Source of the DNA: Micromonospora echinospora
GTDB taxonomy: Bacteria; Actinomycetota; Actinomycetes; Mycobacteriales; Micromonosporaceae
DNA length: 64,000 nucleotides
Assembly: GCF_014203425.1 (NCBI RefSeq)
Contig: NZ_JACHJC010000001.1
Location: 3,808,001-3,872,000, forward strand
Direction of reading: 5' to 3'
Under the pieces are notes generated by a model that had not been told where the DNA came from, ran no database searches, and saw only the letters and a list, made by a program, of their open reading frames with translations. Both the position numbers and the translations under genes were made by a program. Shown here one piece after another: positions 9,772-17,942 of this stretch (within the stretch, counting starts at the first letter, position 1; each line of letters begins with the position of its first letter).

Positions 9772-10806
9772 ATGCCCGAATTGTCTCCCCTGGCTGCGTC
9801 CGAGCTGTCGTCGGTCGGTACGCCCACGCTCTGGGCGGTGACGATCGTCGGCGTGCTCGTGCTGCTGGTGCTGGATTTCCTGGTCACCCGCAAGCCGCAC
9901 GAGGTCTCCATGCGCGAGGCCCTGCGCTGGTCGGCCTTCTACATCGCCCTGCCCCTGGCCTTCGGCGCCTGGATCTGGTGGCGCTGGGGCAGCCAGCAGG
10001 GCATCGAGTACCTCACCGGTTACCTGGTCGAGAAGTCGCTGTCGGTCGACAACCTGTTCGTCTTCATGCTGCTGCTCGCCGCGTTCGCCGTGCCCTCCGT
10101 GCTGGCCCAGCGGGTGCTGCTCTACGGCATCGCGGGCGCCCTGGTGCTGCGCGGCGTGTTCATCGCGCTCGGCGCCGCCGCGCTCAAGACGCTCGACTTC
10201 GCCTTCCTGCTCTTCGCGCTCATCCTCATCGCCACCGCGGTGAAGCTGCTGCGCGACGCCCTCAGCGGGCACGAGCAGGAGGTCGACATCAACAAGATGC
10301 GGTCGGTACGACTGCTGCGCAAGGTCATGCCGGTGGTCGACGACTACCACGGCACCCGCATGACGATCATGCAGAACGGCCGCCGGGCGCTCACCCCGTT
10401 CGCGCTCGTCGTCGTCGCGGTGCTGGCCACCGACATCGTGTTCGCCGTCGACTCGGTGCCCGCCGTCTACGGCATCACCGAGGACCCGTACCTGGTCTTC
10501 GCCACGAACGCCTTCGCGCTGCTGGGCCTGCGGGCGCTCTACTTCGTGCTGCACGCCGCGCTGAGCCGGCTCGTGCACCTCAGCTACGGCCTGGCCGCCA
10601 TCCTGGCGTTCATCGGCCTCAAGCTCGGCCTGCACTGGGCGCACGGCATCTGGAAGGGCGTGCCGGAGATCCCGACGCTCGCCTCGCTCGGCGTGATCAT
10701 CGGCGTCCTGGTGATCGTCACCATCACCAGCCTCCGGGCCACCCGGGACAGCGGCGACGGCAAGCGCACAGTCGTGCACGAGGTGCAGGGCGGAGGCGGC
10801 GCCTGA
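9772..10806 (+). CDS. TerC/Alx family integral membrane protein, likely Mn2+ exporter
   Basis: The 344-residue protein has about nine membrane segments and the TerC signatures: EKSLSVDNLFVF with Asp93 and ATDIVFAVDSVPA with Asp221 and Asp227, the acidic residues thought to line the metal path. TerC/Alx/MeeY proteins export manganese, and the riboswitch in front supports that role over tellurite resistance. A charged cytoplasmic loop follows about residue 160, and the C-terminus is short and polar. GAGGAGG lies just upstream of the ATG and inside the riboswitch hairpin. The downstream oxidoreductase gene begins about 50 bp later and is probably separate. Confidence 0.92.
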   Translation: MPELSPLAASELSSVGTPTLWAVTIVGVLVLLVLDFLVTRKPHEVSMREALRWSAFYIALPLAFGAWIWWRWGSQQGIEYLTGYLVEKSLSVDNLFVFMLLLAAFAVPSVLAQRVLLYGIAGALVLRGVFIALGAAALKTLDFAFLLFALILIATAVKLLRDALSGHEQEVDINKMRSVRLLRKVMPVVDDYHGTRMTIMQNGRRALTPFALVVVAVLATDIVFAVDSVPAVYGITEDPYLVFATNAFALLGLRALYFVLHAALSRLVHLSYGLAAILAFIGLKLGLHWAHGIWKGVPEIPTLASLGVIIGVLVIVTITSLRATRDSGDGKRTVVHEVQGGGGA

Positions 10807-10856
10807 CTCGGTGGGAACCGCTGCCCCGGCACGGCCGGCGGTGGTACGACTGACGG

Positions 10857-11456
10857 GTGGGAATCGTCTCGCCGGGCTTCCAGGGCCGGCCCCGTTCGTC
10901 CGCGTCCGACCTACCGCCGGGGCAGTACCTCACCGAGGACTTTCCCGTGCTCTCCGCCGGCCCGACGCCGCGGGTGCCGCTGGACACCTGGGAGTTCGTG
11001 CTGACCAGTGAGACCGGCGCCGAGTACCGCTGGTCCTGGGACGAGATGACGGGTCTGCCGCAGGACACACCGACTGTGGACCTGCACTGCGTCACCCGCT
11101 GGTCCAAGCTCGGCACCACCTGGCAGGGCGTCTCCCTGGACACGCTGCTCGACGGCGTCGACACCACCGCCCGGTACGCGCTCGCGCACTCCTACGGCGG
11201 CTACACCACGAACCTGCCGCTGGACGACCTGCGCGGCGGGCGCGCCTGGGTGGTGCACACGTACGACGGGGGGCCGCTTCCGGCCGAGCACGGCGGCCCG
11301 GCGCGGCTGCTCGTGCCGCACCTGTACCTGTGGAAGTCGGCGAAGTGGGTGCACGGCATCCGGCTGCTCGTCGACGACCGGCCCGGCTTCTGGGAGACCG
11401 CCGGCTACCACGACTACGGCGACCCGTGGCGCGAGCAGCGCTACCAGGGCGACTGA
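10857..11456 (+). CDS. Molybdopterin-dependent oxidoreductase (sulfite oxidase fold)
   Basis: This 199-residue protein is a compact sulfite-oxidase/YedY-type molybdopterin domain. The key motif is VDLHCVTRWSK, with Cys78 as the Mo-ligating thiolate. SYGGYTTNLPLDDL and PHLYLWKSAKWVHGI further along are typical substrate-pocket and cofactor-contact segments. There is no Tat signal, so unlike MsrP it appears cytoplasmic. It starts at GTG. The flavin reductase gene begins one base after its stop, so the two very likely form an electron-transfer pair; the substrate is unknown. Confidence 0.88.
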   Translation: MGIVSPGFQGRPRSSASDLPPGQYLTEDFPVLSAGPTPRVPLDTWEFVLTSETGAEYRWSWDEMTGLPQDTPTVDLHCVTRWSKLGTTWQGVSLDTLLDGVDTTARYALAHSYGGYTTNLPLDDLRGGRAWVVHTYDGGPLPAEHGGPARLLVPHLYLWKSAKWVHGIRLLVDDRPGFWETAGYHDYGDPWREQRYQGD

Positions 11457-11457
11457 G

Positions 11458-12216
11458 GTGACGGCGCAGGCGCAGGGCCGCCGCGTCGCGCCGCTGATGT
11501 GGCGGGTGGCCCGGCTCGCCGAGCGGCGGGTCGAGACGCCCACCGCGCAGACGCTGGTGCTGGACGTGCCCGGCTGGCCCGGACACCTGCCCGGACAGCA
11601 CGTCGACCTGCGCCTGACCGCCGAGGACGGCTACCAGGCCGCCCGGTCGTACTCGCTGGCCGGCCCCGCCGACGGCGAGCAGATCGAGGTCACAGTGCAG
11701 CGGGTGCCCGACGGGGAGGTGTCGCCGTACCTGACCGACACCTACGCCGAGGGCGACCCGATCGAGGTGCGCGGTCCGGTCGGCGGCTGGTTCGTCTGGC
11801 GTACCGACGAGACCGCGCCGGTGCTGCTGGTCGGCGGCGGATCCGGCGTCGTGCCGCTGATGGCGATGATCCGCGCGCGCCGGGCCGCCGGCAGCCGGAC
11901 GCCGTTCCGGCTCGTCTACTCGGTGCGCACCCCGGACGACGTGATCTACGCCGACGAGCTGCGCCGCCGCGCCCGCGACGACCAGGGTCTGGACGTCGCG
12001 TACGTCTACACCCGCGCGGCGCCCGACGGCTGGCGCGGCGAGCCGCACCGGATCGGCCTGGCCGACGTGAACAGCCACGGCTGGCCGCCGGACCTGGAGC
12101 CGCTCTGCTACGTCTGCGGCCCCACCGGATTCGTGGAGACCGTGGCCGACCTGCTGGTGGGGCTCGGTCACCCGACCCGGCGCGTGCGGACCGAACGGTT
12201 CGGCCCGACCGGCTGA
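11458..12216 (+). CDS. FAD/NAD(P)-binding ferredoxin reductase-type oxidoreductase
   Basis: The 252-residue protein has the ferredoxin-NADP reductase layout: an FAD domain with RSYSLAG (residues 63-69), then an NAD(P) domain with LLVGGGSGVVPLMAM (about 123-137) and a C-terminal CGPTGFVE. There is no iron-sulfur domain, so it must pass electrons to a separate partner. The molybdenum protein one base upstream is the natural candidate. The GTG start directly follows the upstream stop, which indicates translational coupling. Confidence 0.9.
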   Translation: MTAQAQGRRVAPLMWRVARLAERRVETPTAQTLVLDVPGWPGHLPGQHVDLRLTAEDGYQAARSYSLAGPADGEQIEVTVQRVPDGEVSPYLTDTYAEGDPIEVRGPVGGWFVWRTDETAPVLLVGGGSGVVPLMAMIRARRAAGSRTPFRLVYSVRTPDDVIYADELRRRARDDQGLDVAYVYTRAAPDGWRGEPHRIGLADVNSHGWPPDLEPLCYVCGPTGFVETVADLLVGLGHPTRRVRTERFGPTG

Positions 12217-12233
12217 CGACCCGAGGAGAGCGG

Positions 12234-12527
12234 ATGACCGACCTGTCCTACCTGGATGGCAACATGCTCGACGGGCCGCTGCGCGAGTTGTTCGCCGTCG
12301 ACCTGAGCGCCACCACCGGGCGCTGCGACAACTGCGGCATGACCGGCCCGATGGCCGGGCTGCACGTCTACTCGCACGCCCCGGGCCTGGTCGGGCGCTG
12401 TCCCACCTGCTCCGGAGTGATGGTGCGCCTGGTCCGCGCGCCGCAGCGGGCCTGGCTGGACCTGCGCGGCACCACGTACCTCCAGGTGCCCATGCCGGCC
12501 GAGCCGGGCTTCCGTTCCGCGCGCTGA
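12234..12527 (+). CDS. DUF6510 zinc-ribbon protein
   Basis: This 97-residue protein has two Cys pairs, CDNC at 31-34 and CPTC at 56-59, forming a probable zinc ribbon between short strands. The rest is hydrophilic apart from a Leu-rich start. The pattern fits the actinobacterial DUF6510 family. It follows the flavoprotein gene by 17 bp with a good GAGGAG site and completes a three-gene operon. A role as a small accessory or scaffold of the molybdenum enzyme is inference only. Confidence 0.78.
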   Translation: MTDLSYLDGNMLDGPLRELFAVDLSATTGRCDNCGMTGPMAGLHVYSHAPGLVGRCPTCSGVMVRLVRAPQRAWLDLRGTTYLQVPMPAEPGFRSAR

Positions 12528-12580
12528 TCCGGCCGGGCGGGTCCGCCGCTGCCGCAGCCGCCCGACGAGCTGCCCGACGG

Positions 12581-14109
12581 TCACCGGCACCACCGATAGC
12601 ACGAGCTGACCGTTGCGTGGTCGACTGTCGCCGCCACCGCGTACAGCCGGGCGCCGTGCCGCATCAGCCGGGGCCGGCCGGCGGCGAGCCCTGGCGCGCG
12701 CACCGCGGCGTTGCCGCGCCCGTGGTCGCCGTCCACCTCGGCGCGTACCGGATGACGCCGGCCCTCGACGGAGCTCGCGGCCAGGAGGCGATCGAGGGGG
12801 AACTCCGTGCGGACCGTGCGGCCGGTCGGGTCGCCGGCGTCGATCCGGGTGGCGCCCACGACCGGACCGGCCAGCAGCCGCACCGGCCCGGCCTCCGCGG
12901 CGAACCGGGGGTACGGGCTGCGCGCGGTCACCGCGAGGGTGTGCCCGTCGACCCAGCTCACGTCGACGGCGTCCAGCCGCGCCAGCCAGTCGGCGCGTAC
13001 GTCGGTGACGTCGGTCCAGCCGGCCGGCGCGCCCGGGTAGCCCGCGTGCCACCGGTCACCGGCGATCACGGTCGCCGGCACGCCCCGCCCGGTGTCCTGC
13101 ACGATGACGGCGAGCAGCTCGTCGACCCCGCCCGCGGTGACCGTGCCCAGGCGCAGCCGGGCCTCGATGCCGAGCCGGTCCCGCAGGCCGTCGGTGACGT
13201 GCCGCCGCACCAGCCGGGCGACAGTGTCGTGCACTCGCTCCTGCGCCGCCCGGTCCAGGTGCCGGAAGTCGTCGCCGACCAGGTTCGCCAGCTCCAGCCC
13301 GACGTGGCGGCACAGCACCGCGTCGCGGCGTGGGCCGGCGGGGATCAGGTCGGCGACGAACGCGAACAGCCGCTCCACGCTGACCAGGCGCTGCCCGATC
13401 CGGCTGTGGTAGGTGATGTTGCGGGCGTCCAGGCGGCGTACCGCGTGGTAGTAGTCGTGGTCGCCCAGCACCGAGACCCCGCCGGGCGTGGTAGCAGGCG
13501 GCCAGCGTGAACGGCTGGTCGCTGAGGACCGGCATGTCCTCCGGGAAGCGCAGCCCCAGCCGGTCGACCAGTTCGCGCCGGAACAGCTTCGTGTTCGCGA
13601 GCGACCAGGGCAGCGCCGAGTCGAACAGGCTCACGTCGACCGCGTTGCCCGCGGCGAACACGTCGGAGAAGACGTGCCGTCCGTTGACGCCCACCACCTT
13701 GCCGAGCACCACGTCCGAGCCGTACCGGTCCAGACGTTCCAGGGCCTCCGGGCCGAGCCGGTCGTCGGAACCGAGGAAGAAGACGTACCGGCCGGTGGCC
13801 AGGTCCAGTCCCCGGTTGCAGGGCGCGGCCGGACCGCCGGAGTTGGGCTGGTGCGTCACCCGTACGGTGCCCGGGTACCGCGCGGCGTACCGGTCAAGCA
13901 GGCGGCCGCTGCCGTCGGTGGAGCCGTCGTCGACCGCCACGATCTCCATCCGGTCCGGCCCGATCGTCTGCCGCAGCAGCGAGTCGAGGCATTGCCGCAG
14001 GTAGCGCAGCGTGTTGTAGACCGGCACGACGACGCTCACGTCGGGGCGGCTCGTCGCGGGTGGGCGGGGCGTGGTCGGTGGGCGGTGCGTCGCCCTCCTC
14101 GGCTGCCAC
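12581..14109 (-). pseudogene. Family 2 glycosyltransferase, reading frame broken at about three places
   Basis: Pieces of one GT2 protein lie in different frames. A GTG at 14109 with AAGGAG five bases before it opens an Ala/Pro-rich N-terminus that is out of frame with VSVVVPVYNTLRYLRQ; dropping one base from the G4 run at 14043-14046 would join them. The catalytic part (VAVDDGSTDGSG, FFLGSDDRLG) then leaves frame after AACYHARR; dropping one base from the C4 run at 13477-13480 restores VSVLGDHDYYHAVRR. A third break near 12611-12617, this time a missing base, separates VDHA from GQLVLSVVPVTVGQLVGR. After that repair no stop appears before the DUF6510 gene on the other strand. It could be a decaying gene or a stretch of assembly error. 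Confidence 0.7.
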
Positions 14110-14230
14110 TGCTGCTCCTTCGCGCTCGCCCGGACGATCCCGGCGCGACCCAGCGTGGTGGAGCGACCCGTCCGGGTGCCGACACCCGCGTGACGACGAG
14201 GTGGCCGGAAGGCAGCCGTTGGATACGCGC

Positions 14231-14265
14231 AAAAGGGCCCGACCCCGTGGTGGGGTCGGGCCCTT
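14231..14265 (-). terminator. Intrinsic terminator of the C39-like protease gene
   Basis: A perfect 14-bp stem, AAGGGCCCGACCCC with GGGGTCGGGCCCTT, and a short GTGGT loop lie just past the stop codon. Read on the minus strand the stem is followed by TTTT. This is the clearest factor-independent terminator in the window and also separates the protease from the broken glycosyltransferase gene. Confidence 0.85.
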
Positions 14266-14274
14266 CGTGTTCGG

Positions 14275-14928
14275 TCAGGAGCTGTAGCCGCGGCTGGCGA
14301 TCCAGCGGGCGAGCTCGTCGACGTCCATCCGGTAGGAGGCCTGGGTCGGGTTGGCCGAGTCGGCGATCGTCACGATCTTCCCGTCGTCGCGGTAGCCGAC
14401 CACGCTGATGTAGTGGCCGCCCTCGAAGGAGTGGGCGTTGCCGTCGGTGTCGGTCGCGGTGCCGGCGATGTTGGCCACCACGGCACGGCCGTCGTCGACC
14501 GTACGTACCACGTCGGCGCGCAGCTTGTCGACCTTGTCGCGGTCGCGGGCCTTGTCCATGGGGATCTCGGTGGACTTGTAGACGTCCTTACCGGTCTCCT
14601 TGTTCAGCACGGGGGTGATGTCGTTGATGGAGTTGGTGCCGGACTCGGTGGTGCCCATCTCCTTGGCCATGGCGTGCACGTCGATGTTCTTGCCCTGCAC
14701 GCTCAGCGCGTTACGGGCGGCGGCGGGGCCGCAGAAGTAGAAGTTGGGCTGGGCTTCGTAGCGCACGTCGAGCTCCCGCTCGCCGTGCTTGCGGTCGGTG
14801 GTGACCTGGGCGGCGGCGCGCTCGGCCGGGGTGGCCTGGGCGGCGACGGCGGGGCCGGCGATGCCACCGGCGGTGGCGGCGATACCGGCAGCGGTCAGAA
14901 CGGTCTTGCGCAGCAGAGTGGTAGCCAT
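14275..14928 (-). CDS. Secreted C39-like cysteine peptidase domain protein
   Basis: The 217-residue product has a signal peptide (about residues 1-30, LLRKTVLTAAGIAATAGG then AVAA) and a papain-like C39 fold. Cys66 is in FYFCGPAAARNAL, His172 in GGHYISVVGY and Asp190 in IADSANP, giving a complete triad in the expected order. No membrane or ABC domain is attached, so this is a free extracellular peptidase rather than a bacteriocin transporter. It could process cell-surface proteins. It is monocistronic, with its own terminator and a repeat-rich upstream region of about 730 bp. Confidence 0.85.
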   Translation of the reverse strand: MATTLLRKTVLTAAGIAATAGGIAGPAVAAQATPAERAAAQVTTDRKHGERELDVRYEAQPNFYFCGPAAARNALSVQGKNIDVHAMAKEMGTTESGTNSINDITPVLNKETGKDVYKSTEIPMDKARDRDKVDKLRADVVRTVDDGRAVVANIAGTATDTDGNAHSFEGGHYISVVGYRDDGKIVTIADSANPTQASYRMDVDELARWIASRGYSS

Positions 14929-15035
14929 GATCAGTTGCCTCTCTGTCGGGGGTACGCGGCGATGGGGGATGCCGCGGAAGTCGAAGGGGCCCGGTGTGTG
15001 CTTCGGGCCGGTGGCCTGCACGGGCGACCAAGGGG

Positions 15036-15190
15036 GTGGACTGCTCTGGCGGCTCGGGGATGTAACGACCGGCGGCCCGGGGTCATTCCCGGCGGGCGTC
15101 GCCCGGTCTGGTGGACTGCTCGTCAGGCGCTGTCGGCCTGCTCGGCGGCCCGGGGATGTAACGACCGGCGTCCCGACCTGATTCCCTGCC
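15036..15190. repeat. Imperfect tandem repeat, 96-bp period
   Basis: The block CTCGGGGATGTAACGACCGGCG, followed by a GGTCATTCCC or CCTGATTCCC end, occurs twice with the ATGTAACG core at 15060 and 15156. GTGGACTGCTC before it is also repeated (15036 and 15111). A weaker third copy is visible near 15237-15270. The block lies between the protease promoter region and the palindromic repeats and has no coding character. Origin and function are unknown. Confidence 0.6.
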
Positions 15191-15437
15191 CGCTGGGGGC
15201 GGGGCGGGGCGGTCGGCGGGGTGCGGCGCGGTCTGCCATGTACAACGCCCCGCACCCGGCCCCGATTCCACCCGCACGGTGGCACCGACCACACCCCCGC
15301 CAAGCCCAGCCCAGCGAACCGGACACCGCTCACCACACCACCCGGCCCCCGGCTGCGATGGCCGCCTGGTGCGCATGGAATCCGCGAAACGCACAGTCTC
15401 GACACCAGCCCTCACACCCGCCCCGGGACGCATACGC

Positions 15438-15504
15438 GATCTTGCACTTTGGTGCCCGGCAAACCTCGCAAACCTGGCACCCCGGGGGCGCTAACTGCAA
15501 GATC
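15438..15504. repeat. REP-like palindrome, family A
   Basis: Arms GATCTTGCACTT (15438-15449) and AACTGCAAGATC (15493-15504) are complementary except for one base. The loop contains a second stem, GGTGCC with GGCACC, around CGGCAAACCTCGCAAACCT. This is the form of a bacterial repetitive extragenic palindrome. I recall similar GATCTTGCACTT elements in other Micromonosporaceae, which is from memory, not a search. Confidence 0.65.
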
Positions 15505-15525
15505 GTGGGCGTGGGTGTGGTGAGC

Positions 15526-15577
15526 GAGATCTTGGTACGAAATGGCCCCTATGGGGGCGCTTTCCTTCCAAGATCTC
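15526..15577. repeat. REP-like palindrome, family B
   Basis: Perfect 10-bp arms GAGATCTTGG (15526-15535) and CCAAGATCTC (15568-15577) flank a loop with an inner GGCCCC/GGGGGC stem. It lies 21 bp from the family A element, so the two form a pair upstream of the acetyltransferase gene. No coding potential is apparent. Confidence 0.65.
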
Positions 15578-15661
15578 TCTTGGTCCTGGGGAGTGGGACG
15601 GTTCTCTCGGTGAGTAGGACGGCGGGGGCGGGCGTGACCCGGGTGGGGCGGGACAGGGGCG

Positions 15662-16195
15662 GTGTCCGAGAGTGGGGCGGTGCGATATCTGCGCAGCGAC
15701 GGTCACGTCGCCATCCGCCGTCCCCGCCCTGCCGACGAGGCGGAGTTCGTCGCCGCCGTCCGGCGCAGCCGCGACCTGCACCATCCGTGGTTGTCGGCGC
15801 CGGACGACGCGCTGCGGTACGCGGCGTACCTGCGCAAGATCCGGCGGCGGGACAGCTCCGGTTTCCTGTTCTGCGACCGGGAGAGCGGCGAGATCGCCGG
15901 GTACGCGAACATCAGCGGCATCGTGCTGGGCGCGCTGCGCGGCGGCTACCTCGGATACGCGGCGTTCCGGCCGTACGCCGGGACCGGACACGCCTCGGCC
16001 GGGGTGCGGCTGGTGATCGGGTACGCGTTCGGGCCGCTGGGGCTGCACCGGCTGGAGGCGAACATCCAGCCTGGCAACGAGCCGTCGAAGCGGCTGGCGC
16101 GACGGCTCGGCTTCCGGCTGGAGGGCTTCTCCCCGGACTACCTGTTCGTCGACGGCGCGTGGCGCGACCACGAACGCTGGGCGATCACCGCCTGA
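15662..16195 (+). CDS. GNAT family N-acetyltransferase (RimJ/RimL type)
   Basis: The 177-residue protein follows the RimJ/RimL-like GNAT plan: an IRRPRPADEAEFVAAVRRS N-terminal helix region, a central strand with GFLFCDRESGEIAGYANISGI, the acetyl-CoA loop region GYAAFRPYAGTGHASAGVRLVIGYAF, and the C-terminal HRLEANIQPGNEPSKRLARRLGFRLEGF, a family hallmark. Members acetylate N-terminal amines of ribosomal proteins or small molecules; the substrate is not predictable. It starts at GTG behind AGGGGCG. Confidence 0.88.
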   Translation: MSESGAVRYLRSDGHVAIRRPRPADEAEFVAAVRRSRDLHHPWLSAPDDALRYAAYLRKIRRRDSSGFLFCDRESGEIAGYANISGIVLGALRGGYLGYAAFRPYAGTGHASAGVRLVIGYAFGPLGLHRLEANIQPGNEPSKRLARRLGFRLEGFSPDYLFVDGAWRDHERWAITA

Positions 16196-16198
16196 CGA

Positions 16199-16290
16199 CC
16201 GAGCCGCGTCACGCCGCACCGAGCCGCGTCACGCCGCACCGGGCCGCGTCACGCCGCACCGGGCCGCGCCGAGTCGCGTCCACGCCGAAC
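16199..16290. repeat. 20-bp tandem repeat (minisatellite)
   Basis: The unit GAGCCGCGTCACGCCGCACC is present at 16201-16220 and 16221-16240, then again with one change (GGGCC for GAGCC) at 16241-16260. Decayed copies continue to about 16320. It follows the acetyltransferase stop directly and is not part of a gene. Copy number is likely to vary between strains. Confidence 0.85.
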
Positions 16291-16396
16291 CGGGCCGCAC
16301 CGCGCTGAGCCGCCGAACGGAGTCGCGCCCGGCGCACTGACCCGCCGGACGCCGGACCCGCGAGGGCCCGGCGCCCGGGAGCATGACCGGGCAGCC

Positions 16397-17842
16397 TCAG
16401 CTACCCGGCTTCGGGAACGCGACCGGGCTGCGGTGCCCGGCCCGGTCCACCGCCCGTACGCCGAAGAAGACGTTGTCCTTGGACAGGTCGATGGTCACCT
16501 CGGTGACGTCGCCGACCGGCAGCACCTTCTGCCACTGGTCGGCGGTGGTCTCGCGCCACACCACCTCGTACCCGGCCAGGTCCGGCTCCGGGCCGCGCTG
16601 CCACCGCAGCGTGGTGTCGTTGGTCAGGTTGGTGGTCACCACTGTCACGTTCTTCGGCGTGCCGGGCGCCTGGGCCAGTGACCACAGCGTCGCGGCGTTC
16701 ACCCGGGCCACGCGGGTGATGAAGTCGAAGTCGCAGAACTCGGGCAGGTCGCCGTACTGCACGCCGTCGACCACGCGCACGTCCTGGTGCTGGTGGGCGA
16801 AGTCCTCGTTGGGCTCGGTGAAGCGGCCGGCCGGCCAGCCCTCGCGCAGGAACGAGATGTGGTCGCTGCCGCGCAGGTAGCGGTCCCGCCGGTAGATGAC
16901 GCGCACGTCCATGCCGGTGGCGGAGTTCTCGGCGACGTCGGTGACGAACCGGGCGAGCTGCCGGGACGGGGAGTCGTTCTCGCCGCCGACGGACTGCCGC
17001 ACGCTCGCCTCGGCCGGGGTCTCGGCGGTGGGGACTCCCTCGGCGAACAACCGCACGGTACGCGGGTCGCGGGTGCCGTCGTCGGCGGTGCTGCTGCCGA
17101 CGATGTCGTTGCTGAACATGGCCTGAACGTCGACGCCCGCCGCCTTCAACTGCGACGCCAGGTACGCCGAGCCGTACAGTCCCTGCTCCTCGGCTGCGAC
17201 GGCGGCGAGCACGATGGTGGCCTCGGTGCGGCGGGTGGACAGCACCCGGGCCAGTTCCATCACCACCGCCACGCCGGAGGCGTCGTCGTCGGCGCCGGGC
17301 GCGTCGCTGACCGCGTCCATCACGTCGGTGGCCCGGGAGTCGTAGTGGCCGGTGATGACGTACACCCGCTCGGGCGTGACGTCGCCGCGCAGGGTGGCCA
17401 CCACGTTGGTGATGGTGGTCGCGGTGGGGATGCGGGAGGCGGGCTGCTGCACGTACGACTGCAGTTCGACGCTCATCCTGCCGCCCGACGCGGCGGCGTA
17501 CCCGGACAGCTGGGCGTGGATCCAGTCGCGGGCGGCGCCGATGCCGCGTACCGGATCGGTCTGGCTGGACAGGGTGTGGCGGGTGCCGAACGCGGCGAGC
17601 CGGCGCACGGTGGCCTCGATCCGGCGTCTGTCGATCTCGCGCAGCAGCGCGGTCAGCTCGCGGCCGGGCCGCTGCGGCCGGGCCGGGCGGCCGGGGCCCG
17701 GGGGAGCGGTGGTCGCGGCGGCGGCCGGGGCGGCGGCGAGGGGGGTGGCGACGGCGGCGGCGGTGGCCGCGGCGGAGGCGGTGAGGAAGGTACGCCGACT
17801 GGACCTCGTGGGTCCGTCCTCGGCGGTCTCGTGGTTTCCCAT
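16397..17842 (-). CDS. Tat-exported M28 family metallopeptidase
   Basis: The 481-residue protein begins with a twin-arginine signal (SSRRTFLTASAAA, about residues 14-26). The di-zinc M28 site is complete: GHYDSRA gives His166 and Asp168, GADDDASG the bridging Asp near 187, AAEEQGLYGS the catalytic and ligand Glu pair at 218-219, a later Asp in SNDIVG and a His in SDHISF. A C-terminal segment from about residue 390 resembles a fibronectin type III domain (DLAGYEVVWRE, FFGVRAVDRAGHRS). It likely acts outside the cell as an aminopeptidase. GAGGA precedes the chosen ATG. It is divergent from the NADH dehydrogenase gene. Confidence 0.9.
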   Translation of the reverse strand: MGNHETAEDGPTRSSRRTFLTASAAATAAAVATPLAAAPAAAATTAPPGPGRPARPQRPGRELTALLREIDRRRIEATVRRLAAFGTRHTLSSQTDPVRGIGAARDWIHAQLSGYAAASGGRMSVELQSYVQQPASRIPTATTITNVVATLRGDVTPERVYVITGHYDSRATDVMDAVSDAPGADDDASGVAVVMELARVLSTRRTEATIVLAAVAAEEQGLYGSAYLASQLKAAGVDVQAMFSNDIVGSSTADDGTRDPRTVRLFAEGVPTAETPAEASVRQSVGGENDSPSRQLARFVTDVAENSATGMDVRVIYRRDRYLRGSDHISFLREGWPAGRFTEPNEDFAHQHQDVRVVDGVQYGDLPEFCDFDFITRVARVNAATLWSLAQAPGTPKNVTVVTTNLTNDTTLRWQRGPEPDLAGYEVVWRETTADQWQKVLPVGDVTEVTIDLSKDNVFFGVRAVDRAGHRSPVAFPKPGS

Positions 17843-17942
17843 CCCGGCATCCTCGCGCCGATCACGAGGAATGTCCATATAGCCGCCGATGGATGGATCA
17901 TGGGTACGTTTGTCGCAGGTCTGCCCGGGAACGGCAGCAGGC

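Noticed and set aside
14275..14928. C39-like protease as a bacteriocin leader peptidase for the RiPP operon
   Set aside because: It has a signal peptide and no ABC domain and lies 34 kb away, so a direct link cannot be supported.
15036..15270. CRISPR array
   Set aside because: Only two good copies, with no constant-length spacers and no cas genes.
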